DNA of 64,000 bases from Congeria kusceri (Eukaryota; Mollusca; Bivalvia; Myida; Dreissenidae), in assembly GCA_027627225.1 (NCBI GenBank), contig CM051027.1, positions 89,960,151-90,024,150 on the forward strand. Direction: 5' to 3'. A program made the translations under genes and the position numbers. Shown in pieces: positions 12,735 through 25,460 of the stretch. How positions within the stretch are numbered: position 1 is the stretch's first letter; each line of letters opens with the position of its first letter. Below the pieces are notes generated by a model, which worked only from the letters and a program-made list of their open reading frames with translations, had not been told where the DNA came from and did no database searches.

Positions 12735-13707
12735 ACTGATCCACGTCAACCGTAGAACGCTTGTCCAAGACATGCTCAGACAGTATAAAATGCTGGGTGC
12801 CGATACCAATGTGACCATTCAGTTTGAAAGGGAGCAGGCGGTGGACCAGCATGAAGTTTTCAGGGACGCCCTCACTGCATTTTGGGGTGGCATAGTGGGA
12901 ACATATTTTGAAGGACATGATGAAGCTGTGCCAATCGTCACCCCGAGTATAACCGTTCACATGTGGCAGGCTATTGGCAATATTCTTGTCAGAGGCTTCA
13001 GACAAGCAGGATACATACCCCTACAGTTTAGTGTTGCATGCTTGATACGGGGTATATTTGGGGAGATGCCTACAGGCATTCTCTAACAATCATGGCTCCG
13101 AACCCTGGGAGGGTTTGAGCGCCAGCTAATGACCAGAGTCATGGCTGGTCACTATATGGAAGATGACCAAGATGAGGTTGTCGAAGTGTTCGACAGATAC
13201 CATGTGGGCGAGTTGCCCACTTCAGACAATGTGCAGCGTCTGGGCGAAAGGTGTGCACCTGTTATGTGCCTGGAAAGACCTTTATTCCCTCTCATGTCAA
13301 TGGGATTAGACAGGCTTAGAGGCTCGTTTGATTCAATCGATAGTTTCATGACAACAATCAAAATCTTGCGTCCTGATGGTAGAAGAGTTGCGTCTCTTGT
13401 CACAGCTGAAGTAGGTAGCCCTCAACAGGAACGAATGATTCAATTTCTAAGGCAATTCTTACGAAGCGCCGATGATGATCTGCTGAGACGTTTCCTACAC
13501 TTCAGCAGTGGAAGTGACGTCATAAACTTCCGCCAGATCAATATAAACTTTGTTCACCTGTATGGTTTGCAAAAGATGGTGGTGGCACACACTTGTTCTG
13601 TTACACTAGATGTGCCAACCACTTACATTTCGTATAACGAGTTTCAATACGAATTACGGCAGCAGTTGAATTCTGTATGTGGGGCATGGACTTTGCCTAA
13701 AATATAG
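12735..13707 (+). pseudogene. HECT-domain (G2E3-like) E3 ligase sequence with one in-frame stop
   Basis: A reading frame of about 324 codons begins after a convincing acceptor ('TTACCTGTTTCCAG' ending at 12734) and ends in TAG at 13705-13707. The N-lobe start 'HVNRRTLVQDML', the middle 'FEGHDEAVP' and the C-lobe 'HTCSVTLDVPTTY' with 'SYNEF' match HECT domains of the animal G2E3-like group. HECT enzymes carry ubiquitin on a catalytic Cys, here the TGT at 13594-13596, which is intact. One TAA at 13084-13086 interrupts the frame; reading resumes in the same frame with 'SWLRTLGGFERQL', so no indel is involved. The length fits a complete HECT domain. The upstream part of the protein was not found. 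This could be a decayed gene or transposon cargo, a sequencing error at one base, or a recoded stop. Confidence 0.75.
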
Positions 13708-15780
13708 TTGGCCAAATTGCTGAACTATCACTCTGATATAGGTTTTATGTCATGTGATGTCGTCTGCGATTTTCCTGTCATGTGAGGCCAAAAAGTGATC
13801 ACTTTTTTAACACATTTCTGATCCTGTTAGACCACCGTGTGTTCTATTTCAATGTTTTCAATTAAGGCAAAACAATAATTATTATTTTCTTAGGCACTTT
13901 TTTCTAAATCATTGAGGGAGTGCAGAAATTATCAAGAGTAACAAAAACCTGCCATGAGTCTAATATTTCTGCATTCATATTTTGTTCAATTTGTTATTGA
14001 TATGTGATATTTCTGTCTGTTTTGGACTCGAGCGAGCCTGAAGTCCAGTTATACTTATTTACACTTAAAAAACTTCAAAGTGTCTTTCTTTTCGGCATAA
14101 CCTTTCATAAATATTTTTCAATATAATTTGGGAGCTAAATGTATTAATAAGTAGAATCAAACAAACGGAATCGCAAACAATGACCGATTTGGTTTGGTGA
14201 AATTCGCATTCCAAATGTAGGAGTTTTTATATACCATCCTATTAATTAGTTATTTTTGCTTTAAATATGTGCTTGTCTCAAAATGAAATAACCACACTAT
14301 AAAAACATCAAAAATGCATTACGAAATGCACACATGTAAGTTTTGTGAAGTGTTAAATATAGTATAATTGTGAATTGTTTCATAATTTTCTAGATTTTCA
14401 ATAAGAGTGAAGAGTAAATGGTAATATGTAAATAAGTCGGTCCGTTTCATTCATGATTTGTCCAACTATTTTTCTTTGTTTCATTAATTTTGCACGAATA
14501 CTTTTGACGTTAAAATTACTAAAATTAAATGCCCATAAAAAGTATTCACAACTTTTGAATCAATAAATGCCCGAAAATCATGTAAATCGTTATTTACAAA
14601 GATTTAATTTTTGTGCTACTTAAATCTTGAAATTTGGTGATCATATGTCAATGTCACACTGACATTTCGAAGGAAGGTTTTCATTTTTTACCTTACGAAA
14701 CCATCTCAAATGTGTCTAATACAGTTTGATATCATCATGCATTCATTAGCATAAACAGTAAAGACATGTAGGATCTTCATGCGGTGATATGAGTTTGTTT
14801 TTACACAATAATAATCATATAAATTGAAGTGATGCGTATTTGATCAAACACAACCTAATATCATCATATTCATCATTATTGACTCTATCTAGATCATTTA
14901 TCATTTATTGTGCTTGTAAATGATACGCAAGTCATGTTAATTATAATCAATCATAAATAATTATTTTAGTAAGTGACAACGAAACATAAATGTTATTTGT
15001 TTATGAAGATTTATCATTTGTTTTCTGCTTACTTACGTCTTATGGACATTAGTGTCATAAACATTCATTTGTATGAAAGACATGTGGTTTGTTTCCTAAT
15101 ATGTGTGTTAATAAAGCCTCTATGGGCTATAGGTTTGAAGTCTCACCAAAATGCAAAAGGATTAAAGTCTTACTCTTATAACCTTGTTTGTTTTCAAATA
15201 TTTGCCTTGTAAGGGCGTTAAAAATATTATGGATTAAGAAATAATGTCAAATTTTAAACTTGATCTAACATAACATTTTCTATTGTCAACTTATAATAAT
15301 AGTATAATATACTCTTATAGAAGCATATGAAATTGTACTGGGCGAATTTTTTAAGAAATGTTAAATTAATATCTTTACAAAACTTGCAAATTGTGATGTG
15401 ATGTTTTGTAATGTATGACCTTGACCTTTGAGCTAGGATCTCAAGCATAGTATGTGACAAATCAACTTTTAGTTGTGCAAGTCTGATAGAAATCCACCCT
15501 TTATGGCTAAGTAACAGCCTTGGACACAAACCATTTTTTTAACTATGAACTTAAAATGTGACTATGACCTTGGTGAAAGGAACTTGAGTTCTGTATGCAA
15601 CACATCATCTCCCGGGCATTACCATGTATCATCTATTATATGTAGTTTGCAATCTGAATAATAAGATAACAACACCAGTGTTGGAAATTTGTGATTGCTA
15701 CATGTAAATCTATGGTTGTAGTAAACAGCAATAGTCACTAGTTGTCTGTGTTATACTTGAGTCACATTTCACATATGTTC
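13708..15780. other. AT-rich region without supported features
   Basis: Two kilobases of AT-rich sequence with many stops in all frames. A few phrases near 15410-15560 ('GACCTTGACCTTTGAGCTAGG', partly) resemble dispersed bivalve repeats that continue to the right. I see no gene. Confidence 0.5.
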
Positions 15781-15799
15781 CCTTCATATTTGATAGTGG

Positions 15800-16995
15800 C
15801 AAAATAATCAAAACACAATATTTTCCGAATAATAGAAAGTATAATTCCCATCTTTAAGCACAACCACACATAACAATCATAACATAACAAATGTTAACAA
15901 TCAGAACAAGTTTCAAGACAATCCATTGGAAACTATGCGTTGCACTCACAAGGAATTTTCTCTGGATATTCAATAGAAAAACATAATCAAAGGGCCATAA
16001 CTTGGAATGCAGGAGAAAAATTTGAATCTCCATCATTAACGCACAACTACACATTACCCTATAGAATGTAGACAATTTCAAGAAAATCTTTTGGAAACTG
16101 TATGAAAAGTTGCATTCACAAAGTTTTGCTAACAGACAGACAGCCGTACGACCAGTGGTATACATGATACAAGAGGGCCATGATGGCTCTAGGTAGCTCA
16201 CCTGAGTTTAAGGCATCATAATGGCTTATAACAAGAGGGCCAAATGGCACGAAACCACTTACCTGAGTATAAAGATCTGGGCCTTGCAGATTCAGGAGAA
16301 GAATGTTATAGTCTAAACCATGGCCCACAGGACGTGGCCACTTTCTACCCCAGGGGCATAATTTTAACAAGATGTAATGAACAAAGTCTCAAGCCAAATA
16401 TGAAACCAATGGGCCTTGCAGTTTCAGAGCAGAAGATTTTTAAAGTGATTGTGCTATTTAAGTCTGTATAAACCATGTGACCCCTGGGGCGTGGCCAGTT
16501 TTGACCAATGGCCATGATCTGAACAAACTTTGTAGAGAACAACTATAGGATATTACATACTAAATATGAAACCTCTGGGCCATGCAGTTTCAGAGGAGAC
16601 AATTTTTTAAGTCATTTTGCTATTTAAGTATATATAAATCATTTGACCCCCGGGCGTGGCCAGTTTTAACCCCAGAGGAATAATTTGAACATTCTTTGTA
16701 GAGGACCACTAGTTAATGTTACATATCAAATATGAAAGCTCTGAACCATGTGGTTTCAGAGATTTTTTTAAGTTTTCACTTGTTAAATCTTTTATTAGCG
16801 CTGGTGATCTACATATGCAGCGGACCGGAACGATTTGAAAAACTGTGAAAGAGGGTCACCCAACGATCGTTCCTGTTAAGTTTCATGAAAATCTGTGGTT
16901 TAGGAGAAGATGTTGATTGAATGAAAATGACGACCGACGGATAAAAGGCGATCACAAAGCTCACCATGAGCACAACGTGCTCAGGTGATCTAATG
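15800..16995. repeat. Composite bivalve repeat with about 160-bp internal units
   Basis: 'AAGAGGGCCATGATGGCTC' near 16172 and 'AAGAGGGCCAAATGGCAC' near 16234 each lead to a '(T)CACCTGAGT'-like phrase. Three units containing 'GGGCGTGGCCAGTTTT', 'GAACAAACTTTGTAGAG' and 'AAATATGAAACC' follow between about 16330 and 16790. The block closes at about 16946-16990 with 'GCTCACCATGAGCACAACG', the inverse of the repeat end at 9690. It looks like a non-autonomous mobile element with diagnostic ends. No protein is encoded. Confidence 0.7.
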
Positions 16996-17353
16996 AAAAA
17001 ATTACCCAACCCTACCATTTTTTGTGCAATTAAACCTAAACTATTATACTTTACGGCCTAATCATTGAAATCAGAGTTTTGGGACTTGCCACAGGCATTT
17101 ATTTTGTGTTGTTAACAAGGCCTGAAAGTTAGAGGTTTGATTCTTGAATAATTTTAGAGCACTGTCCATTTCTTACAAACTTTTAACTACAAATTTTAAG
17201 TTCAAAAGGGTCAATAATTATGTATTTATGTAAGACAGATTTATGTGATTTGTCACATGCATCTATTACATGACTATCAACAAGGCCTGAAAGCTGAGTG
17301 GAAAAATAAAAACAATAGATGGCCACAAACAAATGTCTCATTCAACGATTTGG

Positions 17354-20270
17354 CTATTGGTGCGACATACAAAAATCGATGGCCCTAAAATAAATTTCAA
17401 TTCCAAAGCCATCGCTGGATTCCCCCAGGGGATCAATCTCTTGTTTTAATTGTTCCATGAGCTCAGCACTAATTGGACATTTTGTGGTGGGAATGTCAAT
17501 ATGATTGCCCTCTGCTGGCACTGGAACGTCCCAATCGACACCAAAATCTTCCTCGACTTGGTCTCCAATGACATGTGGCTCAAAAAACAGGTCGTCAACT
17601 CCAGTCTGCCCATGTCCTCTGTGCTGCACGATTCCTTGCACATAAAGTTGGATAGGCGTTTTCCCCTCACAAGTACTAAGTCTGTGGTTATTCCATCCAT
17701 TTAGAAATCGTTTAAGATCTCTGTTCAATCGAGGCAAGTACACATTGTAGACACCAGAGTTCAACGGAGTTGTCTGGATGAAGCACACCTTCTTTCTCAA
17801 AATGTTGAAAAAGTTGTTTGTGTACATTGGTGCAGCCTAAGTAAACATCCCTCCACAGTCTTTCTATCCGTTGATTATGCACACTGCGGCCTGTCATGCA
17901 GCTACCCCTTTGGTGTCCCCTATATGTGTTCATAAAGTGTGAAACATCAATGTTTTCACCTCCATGGTCGCAGCGCACTCTCGAAGGTACAGAAGTTATC
18001 TAAAACAGTTGCTGCCTTGTTGTTCGTAGAGGCTTGCAGGAAAACAATAAGTCTCGAGAACCCATCGATGCCTCCATGGATAACAATGCCCCATCTGTAA
18101 ACAGAAAAAAATACTTCAAGAGTGTTTTTAAACAAGAGAATATTTCACATTTTCTTAGTCCAAAACAGCCTCATAATTCTTGAGAAATCTAAGCCAGAGT
18201 TATCTTAATTGAACAGCACAGTCATTTTGCAATAAAAATGTCAAATTTCATAAGCTTTGATACCCCGCCAGGAAATGTGTCAATATTAGTAGCAAGAAAG
18301 TGAAAGAACACGGATGCACCCACATTCTGCCAGTTGTCACAAAACCATATGCAATTACTGTACCAAGGTTCACAAGTTCACATGCTGATGAATATTTCTA
18401 AAGTTTCATCACTCTAGCAGTTACACTTGTTCAGGTTACATGTGACTTAAGTCAAAAAATGTCAATCAGATAGGGACAGGAAGTGTTTACAGTATTGGTC
18501 TATTGACAGGGAAAAATATGATATAGTGACAAGATAGGTCTGACAGAACAGGAGTTGCCTCCTTTGTACAATAATACAGTTTCAATGTAAACTATCAGGT
18601 AAATGATTTTTATAGGGGTTTACTCCCCTTAACTGTAAATTTCAGTAATATACTGAATAATACCCTGTATATGAGGGGTAACTGCTGTTTTTTGTAACAA
18701 AGTTATTATTTACAAAATAATATGTATTGCATGTCCATTTCCATGCAAATAAAGCTAAACAGGGTAAAATACTGACAATATTGAATATATCTGTCAAAAT
18801 ATCGGGTAACACGATTATAAAATGACATTTACTGTAGTTAAAGAAGAATATCATGAAAAAAACATGCCATGTTATTGAAAAACTTGACAGTTTATAAAAC
18901 AAGAAAATTACATAATGACCCTGAAGACATGTGTGAAGTTTCAATTGAATATCTGTAGTAGTTACTGAAATATGTTCTCGTTGCACGCAAACCGTAACTT
19001 GATTTTTCTCTTGCACGCAAACCTTAACCTGACTTTTCTAAATACTAAAATTGGCATAAATCTGCTAAACTGCAGGTCAGAGTAATGGGCCTTGGTCAGT
19101 GACTTTATGCAGGTCAGAGTAATGGGCCTTGGTCAGTGACTTTATATAATGACCCTGAAGAAATGAGTTTAGTTTCAATTGAACATCTGTAGTAGTTACA
19201 GAGCTATGGAGTTGTTGCACGCAAACCTTAACCTGACTTCTAAATACAAAAGGTGGCATACTTCTGCTAAATTGCAGGTCAGACTTATGGGCCTTGGTCA
19301 GATACCTCCCATAATGACCACGAAGACATGTGTGAAGTTTGAATTGAGTATCTGTAGCAGTTACAGAGATATGGACTTGTTGCACGAAAACCTTAACCAG
19401 ATAATTACGCTGACGAACGGGTGAGTAGTAGTTTAGCTCAAACTATTCGTTGATAGTCAAGCTAAACACATGTATACATTTTTGTTGGGTCCCAAAAATA
19501 GGGAGAAAGGTGTGTATACATATAAATGAATAAATAACACTATCACAGAAAAGTTAACTAATATATGCAAATTAATGATTTTTACACAGAACCAGGTTCA
19601 GCAAGCGACTAGAGTCTGCCTGCAGGGGCTGATCCCTGGCTTAGTGGCCTGTGTGGGGGAATACTTGGTAATATAACAGGCGCCCATAGCAAATTAAAAT
19701 TTTGTCAGTAATCTGACAGTCCAAAAGATAGGTGGCAAGGGCTCTGTAGAAGATACCCCTGTTTGGCCCATCAGACCTCAGAATAGTGATCAAATTAAAC
19801 TGAACTTCATTTTCAATAAAATGCTTTCTGAAAGCGTTTCTTGGATTGTCAAATTGGGGGCATTTAAGAAACGAGTCTTGTATATGACATATGTCATCTC
19901 ATAATTTGTGGCAAGTTTGATAGGGATCCATCCATCCATGGCTAAGTTACAGTCTGGACAAGCAAATCTGATGCAGGCACAGACAGACTGACATGTTTAC
20001 AAACATACACCTTACTACAACCGTGGCAAGCGGGCTCTAAGAAAAGCCTAACATTGAAAAGCTCCAAAATAAAGTACCGTATGAGTTTATGATTCCCGTC
20101 AATATGCCAAAGTGCATTTGGCCCGGGCACCTGGTAGGTTCTTCGGTGTATGGTCCGACACCAACGCATAGCAACAGCAGCAGCATCAACTCTAACCAGC
20201 GACTCTGCAACTCTTTCCCTCTGAAGCACGTGGCCCATTGCTCTTAGCTGGCCTTGAACATTTCTTTGTC
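17354..20270 (-). pseudogene. DDE integrase-core (rve-like) transposase, two exons, frameshifted
   Basis: On the minus strand exon 1 (20270 to 20078) encodes 'RERVAESLVRVDAAA' and ends in 'LWHIDGNHKLI'. A phase-2 donor joins an acceptor in front of 18094, which continues '[15 protein letters not shown]'. The catalytic triad of the family is visible: Asp in HIDGNHK, Asp in CDHGGEN, Glu in NQRIERLW. The C-terminal part has '[19 protein letters not shown]' and an acidic tail ending at 17354. The frame breaks twice, near 18000-18010 just before 'VRCDHGGEN' and near 17740-17750 between 'SVELWC' and 'VYLPRLN'. Such proteins cut and join DNA in cut-and-paste transposons. The N-terminal exons were not found. 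The two frameshifts make it a pseudogene. Family identification is strong. Confidence 0.8.
18890..19405. repeat. About 165-bp imperfect tandem repeat inside the transposase intron
   Basis: Three to four copies contain 'AATGACCCTGAAGACATG', 'TTTCAATTGAATATCTGTAG' and 'GTTGCACGCAAACC', with 'TGGGCCTTGGTCAGTGAC' between copies. This family is dispersed in bivalve genomes. It has no coding content. Confidence 0.75.
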
Positions 20271-20339
20271 CTGATGTTTTTAAATTTAAATTATAGGCAA
20301 GTATAGGCACGAAATGTTTTATTTATGAATGTCTGAACT

Positions 20340-21990
20340 AAAATGGTTACACAGGCAGTAACAACTGCAATTGGTAATTTGCAAAAGGTCCATATCCAAG
20401 CCTTCATATAGGATGCAAAGTTAATTTACATGTTATACATATAAACCAACTGCCAAAAGATTAATCTTATAAAGTAAAAAAATGGTTGCCATGGTAACCA
20501 ATCTTCTCAAACTGAGAATTACAACATCAAAATCAGTCTGAAAAATATCGAATTGAAAAATATTAAAAATTATTAAATTAATGAATGTATTCACAATCTA
20601 TATTTACGGGTAATCTATTCAACAAGAAAATGACACATCAAAAGTAATGAATTCTTAAACCTGGTGGTCATAATCTTAAATATCTAAAATGTTTTATTTC
20701 AAAACATAATACATACAATATGGCAATGTGTATTTGACAACCATTGAAAGATAAACTTGGACAACAACTTGACCCACACAATTTCCACTAAAAAAACTGG
20801 ACCGGTCTCCCTGGCTCGGACACTATGTGGGGTATGTTATGTCCAGATCTAGTTGAGGACTGGACAGTGTTGGCAATGTATAGTCTCTGCATCACTTGCC
20901 CTCCACTTAACCTTCCACACACCAAAATGCCAGTCTGCGGCAAATTTTGTGAGTCCGGCCAGCATTGTGTTGATGCTAATGGATTCATGAAGGCCTGAAA
21001 AATTAGAAGCTTGTCTGATACTGATCATGAACTGGGGTGTGGAAATACTAAAATTATTTACATGTCCATGGACAAGTCCGCATGCAGTAGTCACTTGTCC
21101 AAATAAAAATTTAGTTTTTATTCAAGGCCTATTTGATATTTTTCCATTAAAAGTTTATTTTATCAAATAATAAATGAAACACAATTTGAAATTCAAATAT
21201 TCATAACAGGTATATGATAATTAACTTTTACATCAGTTTCACAACCTGAAATTGTACTTGTCAGGAAAAATTACTTGTCCGACAGTAAAATTACCAGTCG
21301 GCATGGGATTTACACGCATCTGGTGCTATAAAATAAATTTTACTGAATATAATGATTTGTCGAAACATAGAGGAAGTTGGATATTCCTCATCATTTGCTA
21401 GTCTTGCATACAGGTGTTTACAATGTCAAATAAAATAATTATATTGTTTATACTAACTCGCCACATGCAATGCCATATGACCGCATGGTTCTTATTCTGA
21501 CCAACAGCGTTGTCAAAATGGATCTGGAGCAACATAAAGGTAAAAACACTATTTAAGTAATAATTCTGTCTATTTTGGTCTTCAATATGTATCACATAAA
21601 TTAGAAGATCTACTTTGTTAGTATACAACAAACAAAATAATAAAGTCATTTTGCTATTTCTGTATAAAAACATTCTTTGTCCATAAATGTAATATTCTGG
21701 TATACCTGTGCATGTAATGGTGCACCGAGCTGATCACACAGTCTGCCCCCTTCCCAGGTAGCTTGGCCTCATCTATTAAATAGAATATCTGTCGTCCTGC
21801 AATAGAAATATATAAGGTCAGAGCATGTTACAAGTTTAATGCAAACTTAATTTAACATTTGTCTTGCCTATAATCAGTATGACAATTTTACATGAAATAG
21901 ACCATTATAGTTTACAAAGGCATCAGAATTTTGGAAAATTGATTCCATAACATGTTACCTGTTCCCTCAGAGCACATTCCAAACGCATGG
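20340..21990. other. AT-rich region, no supported gene
   Basis: Only short open frames occur. The minus-strand ones at 20788-21094 have a plausible amino-acid mix but no motif or splice border I trust. They could be decayed exons of the neighbouring transposase or of another mobile gene. Confidence 0.4.
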
Positions 21991-22001
21991 AACTTCCTGG
22001 G

Positions 22002-22797
22002 CAGGGGTCTCTCTCTTGTTTGGGGGAAGAGTACCTGTACCCTCAGGCAGGGGAATTTTAGCGTCGTTTTACACTGAAAGGGAAATTTTGACTTAGCAAA
22101 CGAGTCAAAATAAAAACTATTAAATATATTTTTAAATCACTTTATTTAGTCTAAGTCTTTACCTGACAACTTCATTCATGAAAATTGTCAATAAATTGAA
22201 TATTATATTAACTAGTCAAATTTTAACAATCTACGGTCTACCACTTGAACATTATAAGGTGGAGCAGTGCAACAGATTTTTCTTGCAATTTAATAGATTT
22301 TCACTTCCGATTTTTAAATTGTTTGTTAACTTCCGATTTGTATCCTTAATTAATTTTGTTAAACTACTTATACTAATTCTAATACGGTAATAAACTGTGT
22401 TTTTGACTGTAAGACACAGTATTTGTGCAATTTTGCTTCACCTGTTTTAAAAACGAATAATTTAAGCAGAAGCCATTTTCCCAAAACAGAAATTACGGTT
22501 CCCGGCAAACAAGTTAGCAGTTAACTGTATATAAATGAAGTTTTATTATGAAAGCACAAATAATCGGAAACCAGACAAGTCAAAACGGTCATTTAACATA
22601 ATCATGTGATGTTCTTCTGATTTTATCGTTAACCGTTTGTTACGGTGCTTAAGTATATCTGATCCCCGAAAATCACTCCCATAAACAACACGAAAACAAA
22701 TTCGATGGCAGTTCATTTAGGGGAAATTTTGGCCTAAAATGGGGGAAAAATATCTACTTTTTTTGTTGGGGGAAAAAAACGGAGATCGAGACCCCTG
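22002..22797. mobile_element. Candidate hAT-like non-autonomous element
   Basis: The left end starts 'CAGGGGTCTC' at 22002 and the right end is its inverse, 'GAGACCCCTG', closing at 22797, with G-rich runs (GGGGGAA) just inside both ends. CAGGG-type ends with short TIRs are typical of hAT elements. No clear 8-bp target duplication is visible ('TTCCTGGG' versus 'ACTAGGTG'), so an old insertion or chance pairing remains possible. The 796-bp interior has no transposase. Confidence 0.4.
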
Positions 22798-23095
22798 ACT
22801 AGGTGCTTCACACCGGGCACTAAAACACCCAGGGATGCCTACGGAACGAGGCGTCTTCTGTATCTTGCACTCTCCCCCATCACCCCACTAATAAGTCTTC
22901 GGGCGGCGATGGCCATATGGGAGAGAATCCCCATGCACTCGATAACAATGTACTACACACACACGTTTTCGCAACTGGTTCGTGGTCAAAACACAAAATA
23001 AACTTTAAATAAACCAGCCACAGACTTTAGGAATTCTTCGATTTTAAGACATTTACTGAAGTGTTCACTACGGAGCTTTGTGATTATGGGCCCTG
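22798..23095. other. Short unique region before the 60-bp satellite
   Basis: About 300 bp, locally GC-richer ('CTCTCCCCCATCACCCC' near 22870). Nothing recognised. A small structural RNA cannot be excluded but no known fold was found. Confidence 0.3.
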
Positions 23096-24905
23096 CACAC
23101 ATTCCAACTGTATTAAGGCATAGACACTTGTTATTGTTAAATGTGCGCCAAAACGATCAATTACTGTCTGTATTAAGTCATAGACACTTGTTATTGTTAA
23201 ATGTGCGCCAAAAAGATCAATTACTGTCTGTATTAAGTAATAGACACTTGTCATTGTTAAATGTGTGCCAAAATGATCAATTACTGTCAGTATTAAGGCA
23301 TAGACACTCGTTATTGTTAAATGTGCGCCAACATGATCAATTACTGTCTGTATTAAGTAATAGACACTTGTTATTGTTAAATGTGCGCCAAAATGATCAA
23401 TTACTGTCAGTATTAAAGCATAGACACTCGTTATTGTTAAATGTGCGCCTAATTGATAAATTACTGTCTGTATTAAGGCAAAGACACTCGTTATTGTTAA
23501 ATGTGCGCCAAAATGATCAATGACTGTCATCATTAAGGCATAGACACTTGTTATTGGTAAATGTGCGCCGAAATGATCAATTACTGTCTGTATTAAGTAA
23601 TAGACACTTGTTATTGTTAAATGAGTGTGTGCCAAAATGATCAATTACTGTCGGTATTAAGGCATAGACATTTGTTATTGTTAAATGTGCGCCAAAATGA
23701 TCAATTACTGTCTGTATTAAGGCATAGACACTTGTTATTGTTAAATGTGCGTCAAAATGATCAATTACTGTCTGTATTAAGGCATAGACACTCGTTATTG
23801 TTAAATGTGCGTCAAAATGAACAATGACTGTCCGTATTAAGGCATAGACACTTGCTATCGTTAAATGTGCGCCAAAACGATCAATTACTGCCAGTATTAA
23901 GGCAAAGACACTTGTTAAATGTGCGCCAAAATGATCAATTACTGTCAGTATTAAGGCATAGACATTCGTTATTGTTAAATGTGCGCCAAAATGATCAATT
24001 ACTGTCAGTATTAAGGCAAAGACACTTGTTATTGTTAAATGTGCACCAAAATGATCAATTACTGTCAGTATTAAGGCAGACACTTGTTATTGTTAAATAT
24101 GCGCCAAAATGATAAATTACTGTCAGTATTGAGGCATAGACACTTGTTATTGTTAAATGTGCGCCAAAATGATCAATTACTGTCTGTATTAAGGCACAGA
24201 CACTTGTTATTGTTAAATGTGCGCCAAAATGATCAATTACTGTCAGTATTAAGGCAAAGAAACTTGTTATTGTTAAATGTGTGCCAAAATGATCAATTAC
24301 TGTCAGTATTAAGGCATAGACACTCGTTATTGTTAAATGTGCGCCAAAATGATCAATTACTGTCAGTATTAAGGCATAGACACTTGTTATTGTTAAATGT
24401 GCGCCAAAATGATCAATTACTGTCAGAATTACGGCAGACACTTGTTATTGTTAAATGTGCGCCAAAATGATCAATTACTATCAGTATTAAGGCATAGACA
24501 CTTGTTATTGTTAAATGTGCGTCAAAATGATCAATTACTGTCAGTATTAAGGCATAGAAATTTGTTATTGTTAAATGTGCTCCAAAATGATCAATTATTG
24601 TCAGTTTTAAGGCATAGACACTTGTTATTGTTAAATGTGCGCTAAAATGATCAATTACTGTCAGTATTAAGGCTTCGACACTTAATATTGTTAAATGTGT
24701 GCCAAAATGATCAATTACTAACAGTATTAAGGCATAGACACTTGTTATTGTTAAATGTGCACCAAATTAATCAATTACTGTCAGTACTAAGGCAAATACA
24801 CTTGTTATTGTTAAATGCGCTCCAAAATGATCAATTACTGTCAGTATTAAGGCATAGAAACTTGTTATTGTTAAATGTGCGCCAAAATGATCAATTACTG
24901 TCAGT
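23096..24905. repeat. 60-bp tandem satellite, about 30 units
   Basis: The unit has 'TTACTGTCAGTATTAAGGCA', 'TAGACACTTGTTATTG' and 'TTAAATGTGCGCCAAAATG'. Period 60 is exact over the first nine or ten units; later units carry indels of 3, 4 or 6 bases. Divergence between neighbours is a few percent, so the array is homogeneous. Period 60 keeps both strands open: Leu/Asn/Arg-rich on plus, Ile/Thr/His-rich on minus. There is no start context, upstream exon or spacer variation to suggest a gene or a CRISPR-like array. Confidence 0.97.
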
Positions 24906-24949
24906 GTTTAGGAGGAAAGCTCTTCGTAACTGCCTTAGTAAAGAAACAT

Positions 24950-25460
24950 TAAATATTTTTATTTTCTTTAAACAACACGAATATTTAAAACAAAAATTTC
25001 CAAATGACAAAAAAAAGTTTATGGTTGGGTTAAAAAAAACATGGTCGGTCGGGTTAGTGGAAACAACTTTTTTACGCTTTATGAAAAATGGCCCCACCCC
25101 CTGGGGTGGAAACATTTGAGCAACTTCAGTAGACAACCACCCAAGGAACATTTCTGTGAAATTATTTGGAAATCCAACCAGTGGTTTCTGACAAGAAAAT
25201 TTTCAAAGTTTTCAATACAGTCATACACAAAAAAAAGGCCCCTGGCATCCATGTTTTTCAATGGATGGGAAACCCTTGGGCAACTTTGGTAATGACTTCC
25301 CAAGGAACACTTACATGTATGTGAAGTTTCATCAAAACTGGCCAACCCATCTCAGAAGAGATGTTATTTATAGAAAAAAAGTTTACGCACAGACGCTCAC
25401 ACAACAGAAGAACCGCCATGGCATAAGCTCGCGTGAAGTTAACCATGATGTCCATTTTAT
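24950..25460. repeat. Dispersed bivalve repeat block
   Basis: Two related units with 'CCCTGG(GG/CA)' and 'GGGAAACCCTTGGGCAACTT' recur within 25060-25345. The block ends in 'GACGCTCACACAACAGAAG'. It is non-coding. Confidence 0.55.

Noticed and set aside
20788..21094. Overlapping minus-strand frames of 66 and 81 codons
   Set aside because: Amino-acid mix is plausible but there is no family match, no splice borders and no conserved motif; left as unassigned sequence.
23080..24645. Series of 80-190 codon frames with a 20-residue repeat on both strands
   Set aside because: The 60-bp satellite period is divisible by three; frames shift with indels and lack start or splice signals.
23096..24905. 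CRISPR-like array
   Set aside because: Units are contiguous with no unique spacers, and the genome is eukaryotic.
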